Shown here in pieces: positions 1-8,461 of a DNA stretch of 64,000 nt. Location of the stretch: the NCBI GenBank assembly GCA_001898645.1, contig MKUQ01000028.1, forward strand, positions 120,332-184,331. The letters run 5' to 3'. The DNA comes from Burkholderiales bacterium 70-64 (lineage in GTDB: Bacteria > Pseudomonadota > Gammaproteobacteria > Burkholderiales > Burkholderiaceae_E). The notes beneath the pieces are model-generated. The model did no database searches, was not told the origin of the DNA, and worked only from the letters and a program-made list of their open reading frames with translations. The first letter of the stretch is position 1. Each line of letters starts with the position of its first letter. A program made the position numbers and the translations under genes.

Positions 1-2
1 GC

Positions 3-956
3 ATCTCGGGCTCGAAGGCGGCCGACATGGCCGCCATCACGCCGGCGCTGTTCCCGGAGATGAAGCGTCGCGGCTACGAGCCGGGCGATCTGGTGGCGCT
101 GCTGTCGACCTCGGGGGCCATGAGCGAGACCATCCCGCCGAGCCTGGTGCTGATCACCATCGGCTCGGTGACCGGCGTATCGATCGCCGCGCTGTTCACC
201 GGCGGGCTGCTGCCGGCGCTGCTGCTGGCGCTGGCCCTGGCCGCGGTGGTGGCATGGCGCTACCGGCACGAGGACACTTCGGGAGTGCCGCGCCAGGGCG
301 CGCGCGCCATCGGACGGCTGGCGATGGTGGCGCTGCCCGCGCTCGGGCTGCCGTTCATCATCCGGGCCGCGGTGGTCGAAGGCGTGGCCACGGCCACCGA
401 GGTTTCGACGGTGGGGATCGTCTACTGCGTGCTGGCCGGGCTGCTGTTCTACCGGCGCTTCGACTGGCGCCGCGCATGGGACGTGCTCATCGACACGGCG
501 GCGCTCTCCGGCGCCATCCTGCTGATCATCGGCACCGCCACGGCCATGGGGTGGGCGCTGATCCAGTCGGGGTTCTCCAGGCAGCTGGCCGAATGGATGG
601 TCGCCATGCCCGGCGGGCATACCGGCTTCCTCCTGGTGTCCATCGTGGCCTTCGTCATCCTGGGCAGCGTGCTGGAGGGCATTCCCGCCATCGTGCTGCT
701 GGCGCCGCTGCTGTTCCCGATCGCGCGGCGGCTGGGCATCCACGAAGTGCATTACTCGATGGTGGTGGTCATCGCCATGGGCATCGGCCTGTTCACGCCT
801 CCCTTCGGCGTGGGCTACTACACGGCCTGCGCCATGGGCGAGGTGGATCCGGACCGGGGCATGCGGCCCATCGCCGGATACATGCTGGCCATCTTCGCGG
901 GCCTGCTCGCGCTCGCCTTCGTCCCGTGGTTCTCGATCGGCTTCCTTGCCCAGTAG
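3..956 (+). CDS. dctM: TRAP transporter large permease (DctM family), 3' part
   Basis: This is the C-terminal three quarters or so of the large membrane subunit of a tripartite ATP-independent periplasmic transporter, which moves organic acids inward using an ion gradient. The frame is open to the window edge and the first residues (ISGSKAADMAAI) match the conserved S-G-S-x-A-A region of DctM, so the true start lies upstream. Many hydrophobic segments follow, ending in the family's GLFTPPFG-type loop near the C terminus. The substrate-binding gene begins 33 bp downstream, consistent with one operon. The substrate cannot be read from the sequence. Confidence 0.93.
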   Translation: MSGSKAADMAAITPALFPEMKRRGYEPGDLVALLSTSGAMSETIPPSLVLITIGSVTGVSIAALFTGGLLPALLLALALAAVVAWRYRHEDTSGVPRQGARAIGRLAMVALPALGLPFIIRAAVVEGVATATEVSTVGIVYCVLAGLLFYRRFDWRRAWDVLIDTAALSGAILLIIGTATAMGWALIQSGFSRQLAEWMVAMPGGHTGFLLVSIVAFVILGSVLEGIPAIVLLAPLLFPIARRLGIHEVHYSMVVVIAMGIGLFTPPFGVGYYTACAMGEVDPDRGMRPIAGYMLAIFAGLLALAFVPWFSIGFLAQ

Positions 957-989
957 CCGCCTTTGCCCACACTCGAAAGGAGACACTCC

Positions 990-2000
990 ATGCAACGTGC
1001 CACACGGCGCACCCTGCTCGCAGCCGGATCGGCCGGCACCCTCGGCCTGCTCGTTCCGCGCTGGGCGCAGGCGGCGGAATTCACCTACAAGTACGCCAAC
1101 AACCTGCCGCCCGCGCACCCGATGAACGTGCGCGCGACGCAGGCGGCGGCCCGCATTCGCGAGGAGACGGGAGGGCGCTTCGAGCTGCAGATCTTCCCCA
1201 GCTCGCAGCTGGGATCGGACAGCGACCTGCTCAGCCAGGTGCGCTCGGGCGGCGTGGAGTTCTTCACCATGGCCGGCGCGCTGCTGGCCACGCTGGTGCC
1301 GATGGCGGCGATCGACGGCGTGCCCTACGTGTTCGCCGACTACGACGCGGTATGGAAGGCGATCGACGGCGGGCTGGGCGCCACCATCCGCGGCGAGATC
1401 GCGAAGTTCAACCTGGTGGCCATGGAGAAGGTCTGGGACAACGGCTTTCACCAGACCACCACCAGGAACCGCCCCATCCAGGTTCCCTCGGACATGAAGG
1501 GCCTGAAGATCCGTACCGGCGCCAGCGCGCTGCAGGTGTCCATGTGCACCGCGCTGGGCGCCTCGCCCACCACGATCAACTTCAACGAGCTCTACTCGTC
1601 GCTGCAGACGGGCGTGGTCGACGCGCAGCTCAACGCCCTGGTGGTGATCAAGACAGCCAAGCTCTACGAAGTGCAGAAGTACTGCTCGCTCACCAACCAC
1701 ATGTGGAGCGGCTTCTGGTTCCTGGCGAACAAGCGCGCCTGGGAGCGGCTGCCCGAGAATGTGCGCGGTGTCGTGGCCAGGCACCTCGATGCGGCGGCGC
1801 TGGCCGAGCGCGCCGACATCGCCGCGTCCAACAAGACGCTGCAGGACGAGCTCGCTGCCGCGGGCATGAGCTTCAACAAGCCCGATCCGGCGCAGTTTCG
1901 CCAGGCGCTCGCGCAGGCCGGCTTCTATCGCCAGTGGAAGGAGAAGATGGGTGAGCGCGCCTGGGGCGCGTTGGAGGCGGCGGTTGGTACGCTCGCCTGA
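990..2000 (+). CDS. dctP: TRAP transporter substrate-binding protein (DctP family)
   Basis: This is the periplasmic solute-binding subunit that delivers substrate to the TRAP permease encoded just upstream. The 336-residue product begins with a signal peptide carrying a twin arginine (ATRRTLLAAGSAG) and a likely cleavage near AQAAEF, so Tat export is possible. Motifs typical of DctP follow: HPMNVRATQ, FPSSQLG, and an internal MKGLKIRTG segment holding the arginine that usually contacts the carboxylate. I chose the ATG at 990, which has AAAGGAGA six bases upstream; an earlier in-frame TTG at 963 lacks this. The 3' end overlaps or abuts the SDR gene. Confidence 0.93.
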   Translation: MQRATRRTLLAAGSAGTLGLLVPRWAQAAEFTYKYANNLPPAHPMNVRATQAAARIREETGGRFELQIFPSSQLGSDSDLLSQVRSGGVEFFTMAGALLATLVPMAAIDGVPYVFADYDAVWKAIDGGLGATIRGEIAKFNLVAMEKVWDNGFHQTTTRNRPIQVPSDMKGLKIRTGASALQVSMCTALGASPTTINFNELYSSLQTGVVDAQLNALVVIKTAKLYEVQKYCSLTNHMWSGFWFLANKRAWERLPENVRGVVARHLDAAALAERADIAASNKTLQDELAAAGMSFNKPDPAQFRQALAQAGFYRQWKEKMGERAWGALEAAVGTLA

Positions 2001-2820
2001 GGCCGGTGCGTCCGACGGCGGCTGCGCCGAGGCGCGGCCGTCAGCGGGGGCGGCCGCGGGCACGGCCCTCGTCACGGGCGCGGCCTCCGGCATCGGCCTC
2101 GCGGTGGCCCGCCTGCTCCTCGAGGAGGGCTGGCGCGTGCTGCTGGCCGACGCCGATGCGGCGGCGCTCGCGGCGCTGCGCGACGATCCGGCGCTCGCCG
2201 ATGCCGCCCGCGCGCAGCTGCTGCGGCTCGACGTCACCGACGAGGCGGCAGTCGCACGCGCGGTGCAGGACATTCCTGCCGACCGGCCCTTGAAGGCGGT
2301 GGTCAATTCGGCCGGCATCGGCCATAACCTGCCGTTCGAGCAGACCAGCGTCGAGCTGCTGCGCCGCATCGTCGACGTGAACCTGGTGGGCACCTTCATC
2401 GTGTGCCAGGCCGCCGCCCGCGCCATGCGCGCCGCGGGCGGCGGCGCCATCGTCAACATCTCCTCCGGCTCGGGCCTGCGCGCCAATGCCGGGCGCGCGG
2501 CCTATGGCGCTTCCAAGGCGGCCGTGGAGATGCTGAGCAAGGTGATGGCGGTCGAGCTGGCGCCGCTGGGCATCCGCGTCAACACGGTCGCCCCCGGGCC
2601 CATCGAGACGCCTCTGGTGGCGCGCATGCATGGAGAGGCCGATCGCCGGGCGGCGCTCGCTACCGTGCCCCTGCGCCGCTATGGCCGCCCGCAGGACGTG
2701 GCACGGGCAGTGGCGTTCCTGCTGGACGAACGCTCGTCTTCCTTCGTGTCCGGAGAGACGCTGTGCGTGGACGGAGGCTTTGCCGCTGCCGGGGCCTTCG
2801 TCCATCCTGCTTCAGGCTAG
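1951..2820 (+). CDS. SDR-family NAD(P)-dependent oxidoreductase
   Basis: This is a classical short-chain dehydrogenase/reductase of up to 289 residues. It shows the cofactor motif TGAASGIG, the NSAG motif, the catalytic serine (NISSGSG), the YxxxK pair (AAYGASKAAVE) and the C-terminal SGETLCVDGG. The start is uncertain. GTG 1951 overlaps dctP by 50 bp with AAGGAG upstream, while TTG 1984 has GGAGG at 1973-1977 with ideal spacing and fits the family length better. Its place behind a TRAP transporter suggests it oxidises or reduces the imported compound. The substrate is unknown. Confidence 0.9.
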   Translation: MSAPGARWRRRLVRSPEAGASDGGCAEARPSAGAAAGTALVTGAASGIGLAVARLLLEEGWRVLLADADAAALAALRDDPALADAARAQLLRLDVTDEAAVARAVQDIPADRPLKAVVNSAGIGHNLPFEQTSVELLRRIVDVNLVGTFIVCQAAARAMRAAGGGAIVNISSGSGLRANAGRAAYGASKAAVEMLSKVMAVELAPLGIRVNTVAPGPIETPLVARMHGEADRRAALATVPLRRYGRPQDVARAVAFLLDERSSSFVSGETLCVDGGFAAAGAFVHPASG

Positions 2821-2829
2821 TGCAGGACA

Positions 2830-3306
2830 CTAGGCCTTCGCGTCCTCTTCGGGCATGTCCGCCCAGTGGCGGGCGCTCGCGATCAGCCTGGTCAGCGTCT
2901 TGCGGAACTGCCGCAGCTCCTCGGGCGAGAGCGCCTGGGTGAGCAGCTCCTGGCGCCACAGCAGGGCCGGCAAGGACTCGTCGTACTTGGCCCAGCCTTC
3001 CGGCGTGAGGAATACCGCCTGCTTGCGGTTGTCGTCCGGGTGGGTCTCGAGGCGAACGTACTTCTTCAGCACGCGCAGGCTGCGGCTGACCGTGGTCTTG
3101 TTCAGGCCGGTGGCGTGGATGATCTCGCGCTGGCTCAGGCCCGGACGGCAGGCGATGACCAGCATCAGGCGCCAGTCGTTGAGCGTCATGCCGGTGTAGC
3201 GGCCCATCTGCGCATAGAAGGGCCGGCTGATGAGGTTGCTCAGCACGCCCACCTGGAAGGTGAGGGCTTTCTCGACGTCGAAGATCTCGCGGCGGGCGCG
3301 GGCCAT
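2830..3306 (-). CDS. MarR-family transcriptional regulator
   Basis: This is a 158-residue winged-helix repressor-type protein. The central part, SQREIIHATGLNKTTVSRSLRVL, is the recognition helix region, followed by the wing with its conserved D-D-x-R-K pattern (HPDDNRKQ). I chose ATG 3306 because the conserved fold begins right after it; the longer open frame upstream is poor coding sequence. It converges on the TRAP/SDR operon with a 9-bp gap between stop codons, so control of that operon is plausible but not shown. It is divergent from tag across 127 bp. Confidence 0.88.
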   Translation of the reverse strand: MARARREIFDVEKALTFQVGVLSNLISRPFYAQMGRYTGMTLNDWRLMLVIACRPGLSQREIIHATGLNKTTVSRSLRVLKKYVRLETHPDDNRKQAVFLTPEGWAKYDESLPALLWRQELLTQALSPEELRQFRKTLTRLIASARHWADMPEEDAKA

Positions 3307-3433
3307 GGCGTGGTGCGAAGGGGCAACGGTGCGGCATCTTACTGTACCCGCGGCGCGGCGCGCAGCGTCGCGGCGGGCGGGCAGCGGGGCTTCGTGGCAC
3401 ACTGCGCTGTCCAGGTCCGTTCGAGGTGCAAGG

Positions 3434-4108
3434 GTGTCCTCCGGCGCATCCGGGGAAGGCTGTTTCAAGGGCGCCGACGGCGCGCTGCGCTGCGCGTGGT
3501 GCGAGGCCACGCCAGCCTATCGGCACTACCACGACCACGAGTGGGGCTTCCCGAGCACCGACGACCGGCACCTGTTCGAGAAGCTGTGCCTCGAAGGCTT
3601 CCAGGCCGGGCTGAGCTGGCGCACCATCCTCGACAAGCGCGAGGCGCTGCGCGACGCCTTCGCAGGCTTCGATCCCGAGCGCGTGGCGCGCTTCGACGAG
3701 CGCCGGGTGGCGAAGCTGCTCGCCGACCCGCGCATCGTGCGCCATCGCGCCAAGATCGAATCGGCGATCAACAACGCGCGCCGCGCGCTCGAGCTGCGCG
3801 AGGCATTCGGCTCGCTGGCCGCCTACGTGTGGCGCTTCGAGCCGCCGCCGGCGTCGCGCCCGAAGCGCCTGACCTGGGAGATCCTCAAGGGCCTGACCTC
3901 GTCGCCCGAGTCGGCGGCGCTGGCGCGCGACCTCAAGCAGCGCGGCTGGACCTTCGTCGGCCCGGTCACTATGTACGCGTTCATGCAGAGCGTGGGCCTG
4001 GTCAACGACCATCTCGAAGGCTGCCACGTGCGTCAGGCCGCCCTGCGGGCGCGCGCCGGCCTGGTGCCGCCGCGCCGGGAGCCGGTCGGCCAGGAGCCGG
4101 TCGGCTAG
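3434..4108 (+). CDS. tag: DNA-3-methyladenine glycosylase I
   Basis: This base-excision repair enzyme removes 3-methyladenine from alkylated DNA. Near the N terminus it has the zinc-ligand pattern C20-A-W-C23, then YHDHEWG. The catalytic-region glutamate is E54 in [10 protein letters not shown], and the C-terminal zinc ligands lie in HLEGCH. It is 224 residues against about 190 in E. coli. The extra length is a short N-terminal leader and a C-terminal tail containing a duplicated EPVGQEPVG. The start is taken as GTG 3434, the nearest start before the conserved cysteines. Confidence 0.93.
   Translation: MSSGASGEGCFKGADGALRCAWCEATPAYRHYHDHEWGFPSTDDRHLFEKLCLEGFQAGLSWRTILDKREALRDAFAGFDPERVARFDERRVAKLLADPRIVRHRAKIESAINNARRALELREAFGSLAAYVWRFEPPPASRPKRLTWEILKGLTSSPESAALARDLKQRGWTFVGPVTMYAFMQSVGLVNDHLEGCHVRQAALRARAGLVPPRREPVGQEPVG
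4079..4108 (+). repeat. 15-bp tandem duplication at the tag 3' end
   Basis: Two adjacent 15-bp units (4079-4093 and 4094-4108) differ at one base and encode EPVGQ then EPVG plus the stop codon. The duplication lengthens the non-conserved C-terminal tail of Tag. Confidence 0.7.
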
Positions 4109-4145
4109 TATTCGTTTTTTCCCCTTTCCGACCGGAACGCTTCGC

Positions 4146-6062
4146 ATGTTCGACGTAGTCAGAAAACACCAACGCCTGATGCAGCTGCTGCTGCTGGTGC
4201 TGATCTTTCCGGCGTTCGCCTTCTTCGGCATCCAGGGCTACGAGCAGTTCTTCTCCAGCGAGGGCGCGGTGGCGAAGGTGGGCTCGAGCAAGATCACGCA
4301 GCAGGAGTTCGAGCAGGCGCAGCGGCGCCAGCTCGAGCAGCTGCGCCAGATGCTCGGCCAGCAGATCGATGCTGCGGCGCTCGATACGCCGCAGGCGCGC
4401 GCCCGCATCCTCGACGGGCTGATCGCGCAGCGGGCCCTGCTGGCCGAGGCGGCGAGCGAGCGCATCAGCATCCCCGACGAGCAGGTGCGGCGCACGATCC
4501 GGACCATCCCCGGGCTGGGCAACCCGGACGGCAGCTTCGACGTGGAGCGCTACCGCTCGCTGCTGCGCGCCCAGGGCAAGAGCGAGGTGATGTTCGAGAA
4601 CGAGGTGCGCAGCGACCTCGCCCTGCAGACGTTGCCCGAGGCGGTCTCGCAGACGGTGATGGTGCCGGCGGCGCTGGTCGACCGCATCATCGAGATCGCC
4701 GAGCAGACGCGCGAGATCCGCACGCTCGCCTTCCGCACCGACGACTATGCCGCGAAGGTCTCGCCGACCGAGGCGCAGCTCAAGGCCTACTACGAGCAGC
4801 ACGCGGCCGCCTTCGAAGTGCCGGAGAACGCGAAGGTGCAGTACCTCGTGCTCTCGGCCGACGCGGTGGCCCGGCAGATCAAGGTGTCGGAGGCCGATGC
4901 GCGCGCCTATTACGACCAGAACAAGACGCGCTTCGCCACCCCCGAGGAGCGGCGCGCGAGCCATATCCTGATCAAGGTCGAGCCGGGCGCCAACGAGGCC
5001 GCGCGCAAGGCGGCGCGCGCCAAGGCCGAGGCGGTGCTGGCGCAGCTTCGCGCCGGTGCCGATTTCGCCGCGCTGGCCAGGGCCGAATCGCAGGATCCGG
5101 GCTCGGCGCCCGCCGGGGGCGACCTGGGCTTCTTCTCGGCGGACATGATGGCCAAGCCCTTCGCCGACGCGGTGTTCGCGCTCAAGCCCGGCCAGACCAG
5201 CGACATCGTCGAGACCGAATTCGGCTTCCACATCATCCGGCTCGCGGAAGTGCGGCCGGGCACGCAGCGCAGCTTCGAGTCGGCGCGCCCCGAGATCGAA
5301 TCGGAGATCCGCGCGCAGCAGTCGAGCAGCCGCTACGCCGAGGCGGCCGACACCTTCAGCAACCTCGTCTACGAGCAGCCCGACTCGCTCGAGCCGGCCG
5401 CCGAGCGCTTCGGCCTGACGGTGCAGGGCGCCGACCACGTCGAGCGCAGCGGCGTCAAAGACCTGCCGCGCGAGAGCCCGCTCAACAACCCGCGCCTGCT
5501 GGAGGCGCTGTTCAGCGCCGATTCCATCGCCACCAAGCGCAACACCGAGGCGGTCGACGTCGGCAACAACACGCTGGTGTCGGCGCGCATCGTCGATTAC
5601 CGCCCGGTGCAGCGCAAGCCCTTCGAGACGGTGCAGGACGAAGTGCGCCGCCGCTACACGCAGGATGCGGCGCACGAGCTGGCGGTGCAGGCGGGCACGG
5701 CCAGGCTCGCGGCGCTGCGCGGCGGCGAGGCGGCGAGCGGGTTCGCGCCGCCGCGCAGCGTGTCGCGCGCAGCCGCGGCCGACTTCCCGGCGGCGGCGGT
5801 GGAGGCGGTGTTCGGTGCTTCTGCGGGCAAGCTGCCCGTCTGGGTGGGTGCCGACCTGGGCGCGCAGGGATATGCCGTCTACCAGATCGACAAGGTGGTG
5901 CTGCCCGACGAGAAGCGCGTGGCCGATCGCCGCGACGCCTACCGCCAGCAGCTGAGCCAGGCCTATGCCCAGCAGGCGCTGGCCGACTACGTGGAGGCGG
6001 TGAGGGCGCGCTCGAAGGTCGTCACCTATCCGGAGCGGCTGGCGCCGTCGCAGAACCGCTGA
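4146..6062 (+). CDS. ppiD: Peptidylprolyl isomerase PpiD (SurA-N/PpiC domains)
   Basis: This is an inner-membrane-anchored periplasmic chaperone and prolyl isomerase that helps outer-membrane proteins leave the Sec channel. The 638-residue product has one N-terminal membrane segment (about residues 13-29, [15 protein letters not shown]). A SurA-like chaperone domain follows, then a parvulin domain at about residues 266-373 ([22 protein letters not shown]) and a long C-terminal region. It starts 37 bp after tag. A run of T residues at 4115-4120 separates the genes, but no clear hairpin precedes it. The length and single parvulin domain match PpiD rather than SurA. Confidence 0.93.
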   Translation: MFDVVRKHQRLMQLLLLVLIFPAFAFFGIQGYEQFFSSEGAVAKVGSSKITQQEFEQAQRRQLEQLRQMLGQQIDAAALDTPQARARILDGLIAQRALLAEAASERISIPDEQVRRTIRTIPGLGNPDGSFDVERYRSLLRAQGKSEVMFENEVRSDLALQTLPEAVSQTVMVPAALVDRIIEIAEQTREIRTLAFRTDDYAAKVSPTEAQLKAYYEQHAAAFEVPENAKVQYLVLSADAVARQIKVSEADARAYYDQNKTRFATPEERRASHILIKVEPGANEAARKAARAKAEAVLAQLRAGADFAALARAESQDPGSAPAGGDLGFFSADMMAKPFADAVFALKPGQTSDIVETEFGFHIIRLAEVRPGTQRSFESARPEIESEIRAQQSSSRYAEAADTFSNLVYEQPDSLEPAAERFGLTVQGADHVERSGVKDLPRESPLNNPRLLEALFSADSIATKRNTEAVDVGNNTLVSARIVDYRPVQRKPFETVQDEVRRRYTQDAAHELAVQAGTARLAALRGGEAASGFAPPRSVSRAAAADFPAAAVEAVFGASAGKLPVWVGADLGAQGYAVYQIDKVVLPDEKRVADRRDAYRQQLSQAYAQQALADYVEAVRARSKVVTYPERLAPSQNR

Positions 6063-6086
6063 GCGCGGCGCCGCGGCTGCCGGGCG

Positions 6087-7175
6087 CTACGCGACGGCGC
6101 CGCTGCCGTCGTACCCGGCGGCAGCGGCTACCGCGCGCACGGCCTCCTGCAGCGCGGCCTCGTCGGCGCTGTCCAGCGACACCGTCGCCGCTTCGCCGAT
6201 GCGCCGGTAGTTGCGCCCGATCGAGCGGTCGTAGGCGGGATCGTAGTGCAGGTCGAGCAGCGACTCGACGAACGCCTCCCAGTCGCCCGCATCGGCCATC
6301 GCCTTCCAGGCGTCGACCTGGCGATGGCCGTGCAGCGGCACGAGCCGCTCCAGCCGCTCGAAGAGCAGCGCCCGGTCGGTGGTGAAATGGCGGTACTCGC
6401 GCAGCAGCAGCCCGGCGCGCACCGCCGCAGGCGCGTCGAGTCGCACGCACGGCGCCTCGCGCATGGCCGAGATCAGCGCATCAGGCAGGTGGCAGCGGCC
6501 GACCCGCCGGCTCTCGGACTCGACCAGCACCGGCCGCGCCGGATCGAAGCGGCGCAGCGCCTGCCACAGGCGCGTCTCGAACTGCTTCTGCGACGGCTGG
6601 ACGGCCTCGGGCATCAGGCCCAGCACCGAGCCGCGATGCTCGGCGATCGCCTCCAGGTCGAGCACCTGCATGCCGGTAGCCGCGAGCCGCTGCAGCAGCA
6701 GGGTTTTGCCGGCGCCGGTGCGCCCGGCCAGCACCTGCAGGCGCAGGCCCTCCGGCCAGCACCCGAGGTCGTCGAGCACCTGCCGGCGGAAGGCGCGGTA
6801 GCCGCCGTCGAGGACCGCGGTGCGCCAGCCCACGCGCGCGAGCACCGTGGCCAGCGACCCCGAACGGTTGCCGCCGCGCCAGCAGTAGACCAGCGGGCGC
6901 CACTCGCGCGGCTTGTCGGCCAGACGCTCCTCGAGCAGGGCGGCGATGTTGCGCGAGACCAGCGCGGCGCCGATGCGCCGGGCTTCGAAGGGCGAGCGCT
7001 GCCGGTAGATCGTGCCCACCAGCGCGCGCTGCGCGTCGTCGAGCACCGGCGTGCTGGCGGCGCCCGGCAGGCGGTCGTCGGCGAATTCGGTGGGGCTGCG
7101 CGCATCGAGGATCGCGTCGAAGCGCTCGAGCTGCGCGATGGCCTCTTGGGCCGGGATCACCAGCGGATCTTTCAT
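6087..7175 (-). CDS. mnmH: tRNA 2-selenouridine synthase
   Basis: SelU/MnmH replaces sulfur with selenium at the wobble 2-thiouridine of certain tRNAs and can also geranylate it. The 362-residue product joins an N-terminal rhodanese domain, with its cysteine in VYCWRGGNRSG (C98), to a C-terminal P-loop domain with Walker A GRTGAGKT near residue 147. ATG 7175 is chosen because homology begins at MKDPLVIPA; the longer frame runs into the divergent promoter region. It converges on ppiD with 24 bp between stops. Selenophosphate supply (selD) is not in this window. Confidence 0.92.
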   Translation of the reverse strand: MKDPLVIPAQEAIAQLERFDAILDARSPTEFADDRLPGAASTPVLDDAQRALVGTIYRQRSPFEARRIGAALVSRNIAALLEERLADKPREWRPLVYCWRGGNRSGSLATVLARVGWRTAVLDGGYRAFRRQVLDDLGCWPEGLRLQVLAGRTGAGKTLLLQRLAATGMQVLDLEAIAEHRGSVLGLMPEAVQPSQKQFETRLWQALRRFDPARPVLVESESRRVGRCHLPDALISAMREAPCVRLDAPAAVRAGLLLREYRHFTTDRALLFERLERLVPLHGHRQVDAWKAMADAGDWEAFVESLLDLHYDPAYDRSIGRNYRRIGEAATVSLDSADEAALQEAVRAVAAAAGYDGSGAVA

Positions 7176-7235
7176 GGCGGGGCGGGCGGCGCGGCGGGCC
7201 GCAGGGTCGGCGGATTCTATCAGTGCGAAAGCACG

Positions 7236-7241
7236 TACAAT
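7236..7241 (+). promoter_or_regulatory. Candidate -10 box for the DUF1178 gene
   Basis: TACAAT lies 21 bp before the start codon in the otherwise GC-rich gap between the divergent mnmH and DUF1178 genes. No recognisable -35 box stands at normal spacing. Confidence 0.3.
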
Positions 7242-7261
7242 CCAGGACAGGGAATACAGCA

Positions 7262-7729
7262 ATGAAAGTCTTCAACCTTGCCTGCGAGCACGAGCACCAG
7301 TTCGAGGGCTGGTTCGCGTCGGTGGCTGCCTACGACGAACAGCTCGAGGGCGGCCTGCTCGAATGCCCGGTATGCGCCAGCAGGGCGATCCGCAGGATGC
7401 CGGCCGCGCCGCGCCTGAACCTGTCCTCGGGCCGCCCGGCGCCGGCCCAGGGCGAGCCGGCGGCCGATGCCGCGCCGGCCGCTGCGGCCATGCCCACGCC
7501 GCAGCAGTTGCAGGCGATGTGGATGAAGATGGCGCGCCACTTGGTCCGCAACACCGAGGACGTCGGCGAGCGCTTCGCCGAGGAGGCGCGGCGCATCCAC
7601 TACCACGAGGCGCCCGAGCGCGGCATCCGCGGCGTGGCCACGCCGAACGAGCGCGCCGAGCTGTCGGAGGAAGGCATCGAGGTGTTCTCCTTCCCCCTGC
7701 CGAGCTCGGCAAAAGAACCTCTGCAGTAG
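7262..7729 (+). CDS. DUF1178 family protein
   Basis: This 155-residue protein has the hallmark start of the family, MKVFNLACEHEHQFEGWF. It carries a C-x-x-C pair (CPVCAS) that, with the early cysteine and histidine, suggests a small metal-binding N-terminal domain. A proline/alanine-rich linker leads to a C-terminal helix-rich part (VGERFAEEARRIHY) and ends in PLPSSAKEPLQ. The function is unknown. ATG 7262 follows CAGGGA by eight bases. It is divergent from mnmH with 86 bp between starts. Confidence 0.88.
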   Translation: MKVFNLACEHEHQFEGWFASVAAYDEQLEGGLLECPVCASRAIRRMPAAPRLNLSSGRPAPAQGEPAADAAPAAAAMPTPQQLQAMWMKMARHLVRNTEDVGERFAEEARRIHYHEAPERGIRGVATPNERAELSEEGIEVFSFPLPSSAKEPLQ

Positions 7730-7748
7730 GGCTCGCTCCTGAACGCGT

Positions 7749-8444
7749 TCAGCGGCGCGCGTACTGCGTCGCTCCGTAGAGTACCTCGCGCGCCTTGTCG
7801 TCGGTGACGGACCTGCGGCGATCGGCCAGCACGGTGAGGGCGCGCTGCACCGGCGTGCGCCCGCCGACGGCGTCGAACCAGCGCTGCACGTTCGGGTACT
7901 CGGCCAGGTCCACGCCCTGGTTGTCGTGCGAGCGCAGCCATGGCCAGATGGCGATGTCGGCGATGGAGTATTCGCCGCCGGCGATCCAGGCACCGGTCTT
8001 GCCCAGCTGCCGGTCGATGACGCCATAGAGGCGCCGCGCCTCGTTGGTGTAGCGATCGATGGCGTAGCCGATGCGCTCGGGCGCGTAGACGCGGAAGTGG
8101 TGCGCCTGGCCGAGCATCGGACCGACGCTGCCCATCTGGAACATCAGCCACTGCAGCACTTCGTACCTGCCGCGCGTGCCGGCCGGCAGGAACTTGCCGG
8201 TCTTGCCGGCGAGGTAGAGCAGGATCGCACCCGATTCGAACAGCGCGATCGGCTTGCCGTCGGGCCCGTCGGAATCGACGATGGCGGGAATCTTGTTGTT
8301 CGGGCTGATCTCGAGGAAGGCCGGGGCGAACTGGTCGCCCGCCCCGATATCCACGGGGTGCACGGCATAGGGCAGGCCGCATTCCTCCAGCATGATGTGG
8401 ACCTTGTGCCCGTTGGGGGTGGGCCAGGTGTAGATGTCGATCAT
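7749..8444 (-). CDS. Glutathione S-transferase (nu class/YfcG-like)
   Basis: This is a 231-residue glutathione S-transferase. The N-terminal thioredoxin-like domain shows TWPTPNGHKV, NKIPAIVD and the glutathione-contacting FESGAILLYLA. The helical C-terminal domain contains YSIADIAIWPWL with the usual N-cap aspartate. These motifs match the YfcG/Ure2p-like nu class, whose members often have disulfide-bond reductase activity with two glutathiones. It is the last gene of a minus-strand group, 17 bp after the hydratase-kinase fusion. Its link to acyl-CoA metabolism is only positional. Confidence 0.92.
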   Translation of the reverse strand: MIDIYTWPTPNGHKVHIMLEECGLPYAVHPVDIGAGDQFAPAFLEISPNNKIPAIVDSDGPDGKPIALFESGAILLYLAGKTGKFLPAGTRGRYEVLQWLMFQMGSVGPMLGQAHHFRVYAPERIGYAIDRYTNEARRLYGVIDRQLGKTGAWIAGGEYSIADIAIWPWLRSHDNQGVDLAEYPNVQRWFDAVGGRTPVQRALTVLADRRRSVTDDKAREVLYGATQYARR

Positions 8445-8461
8445 CGGAGCGACCCCTTTCC

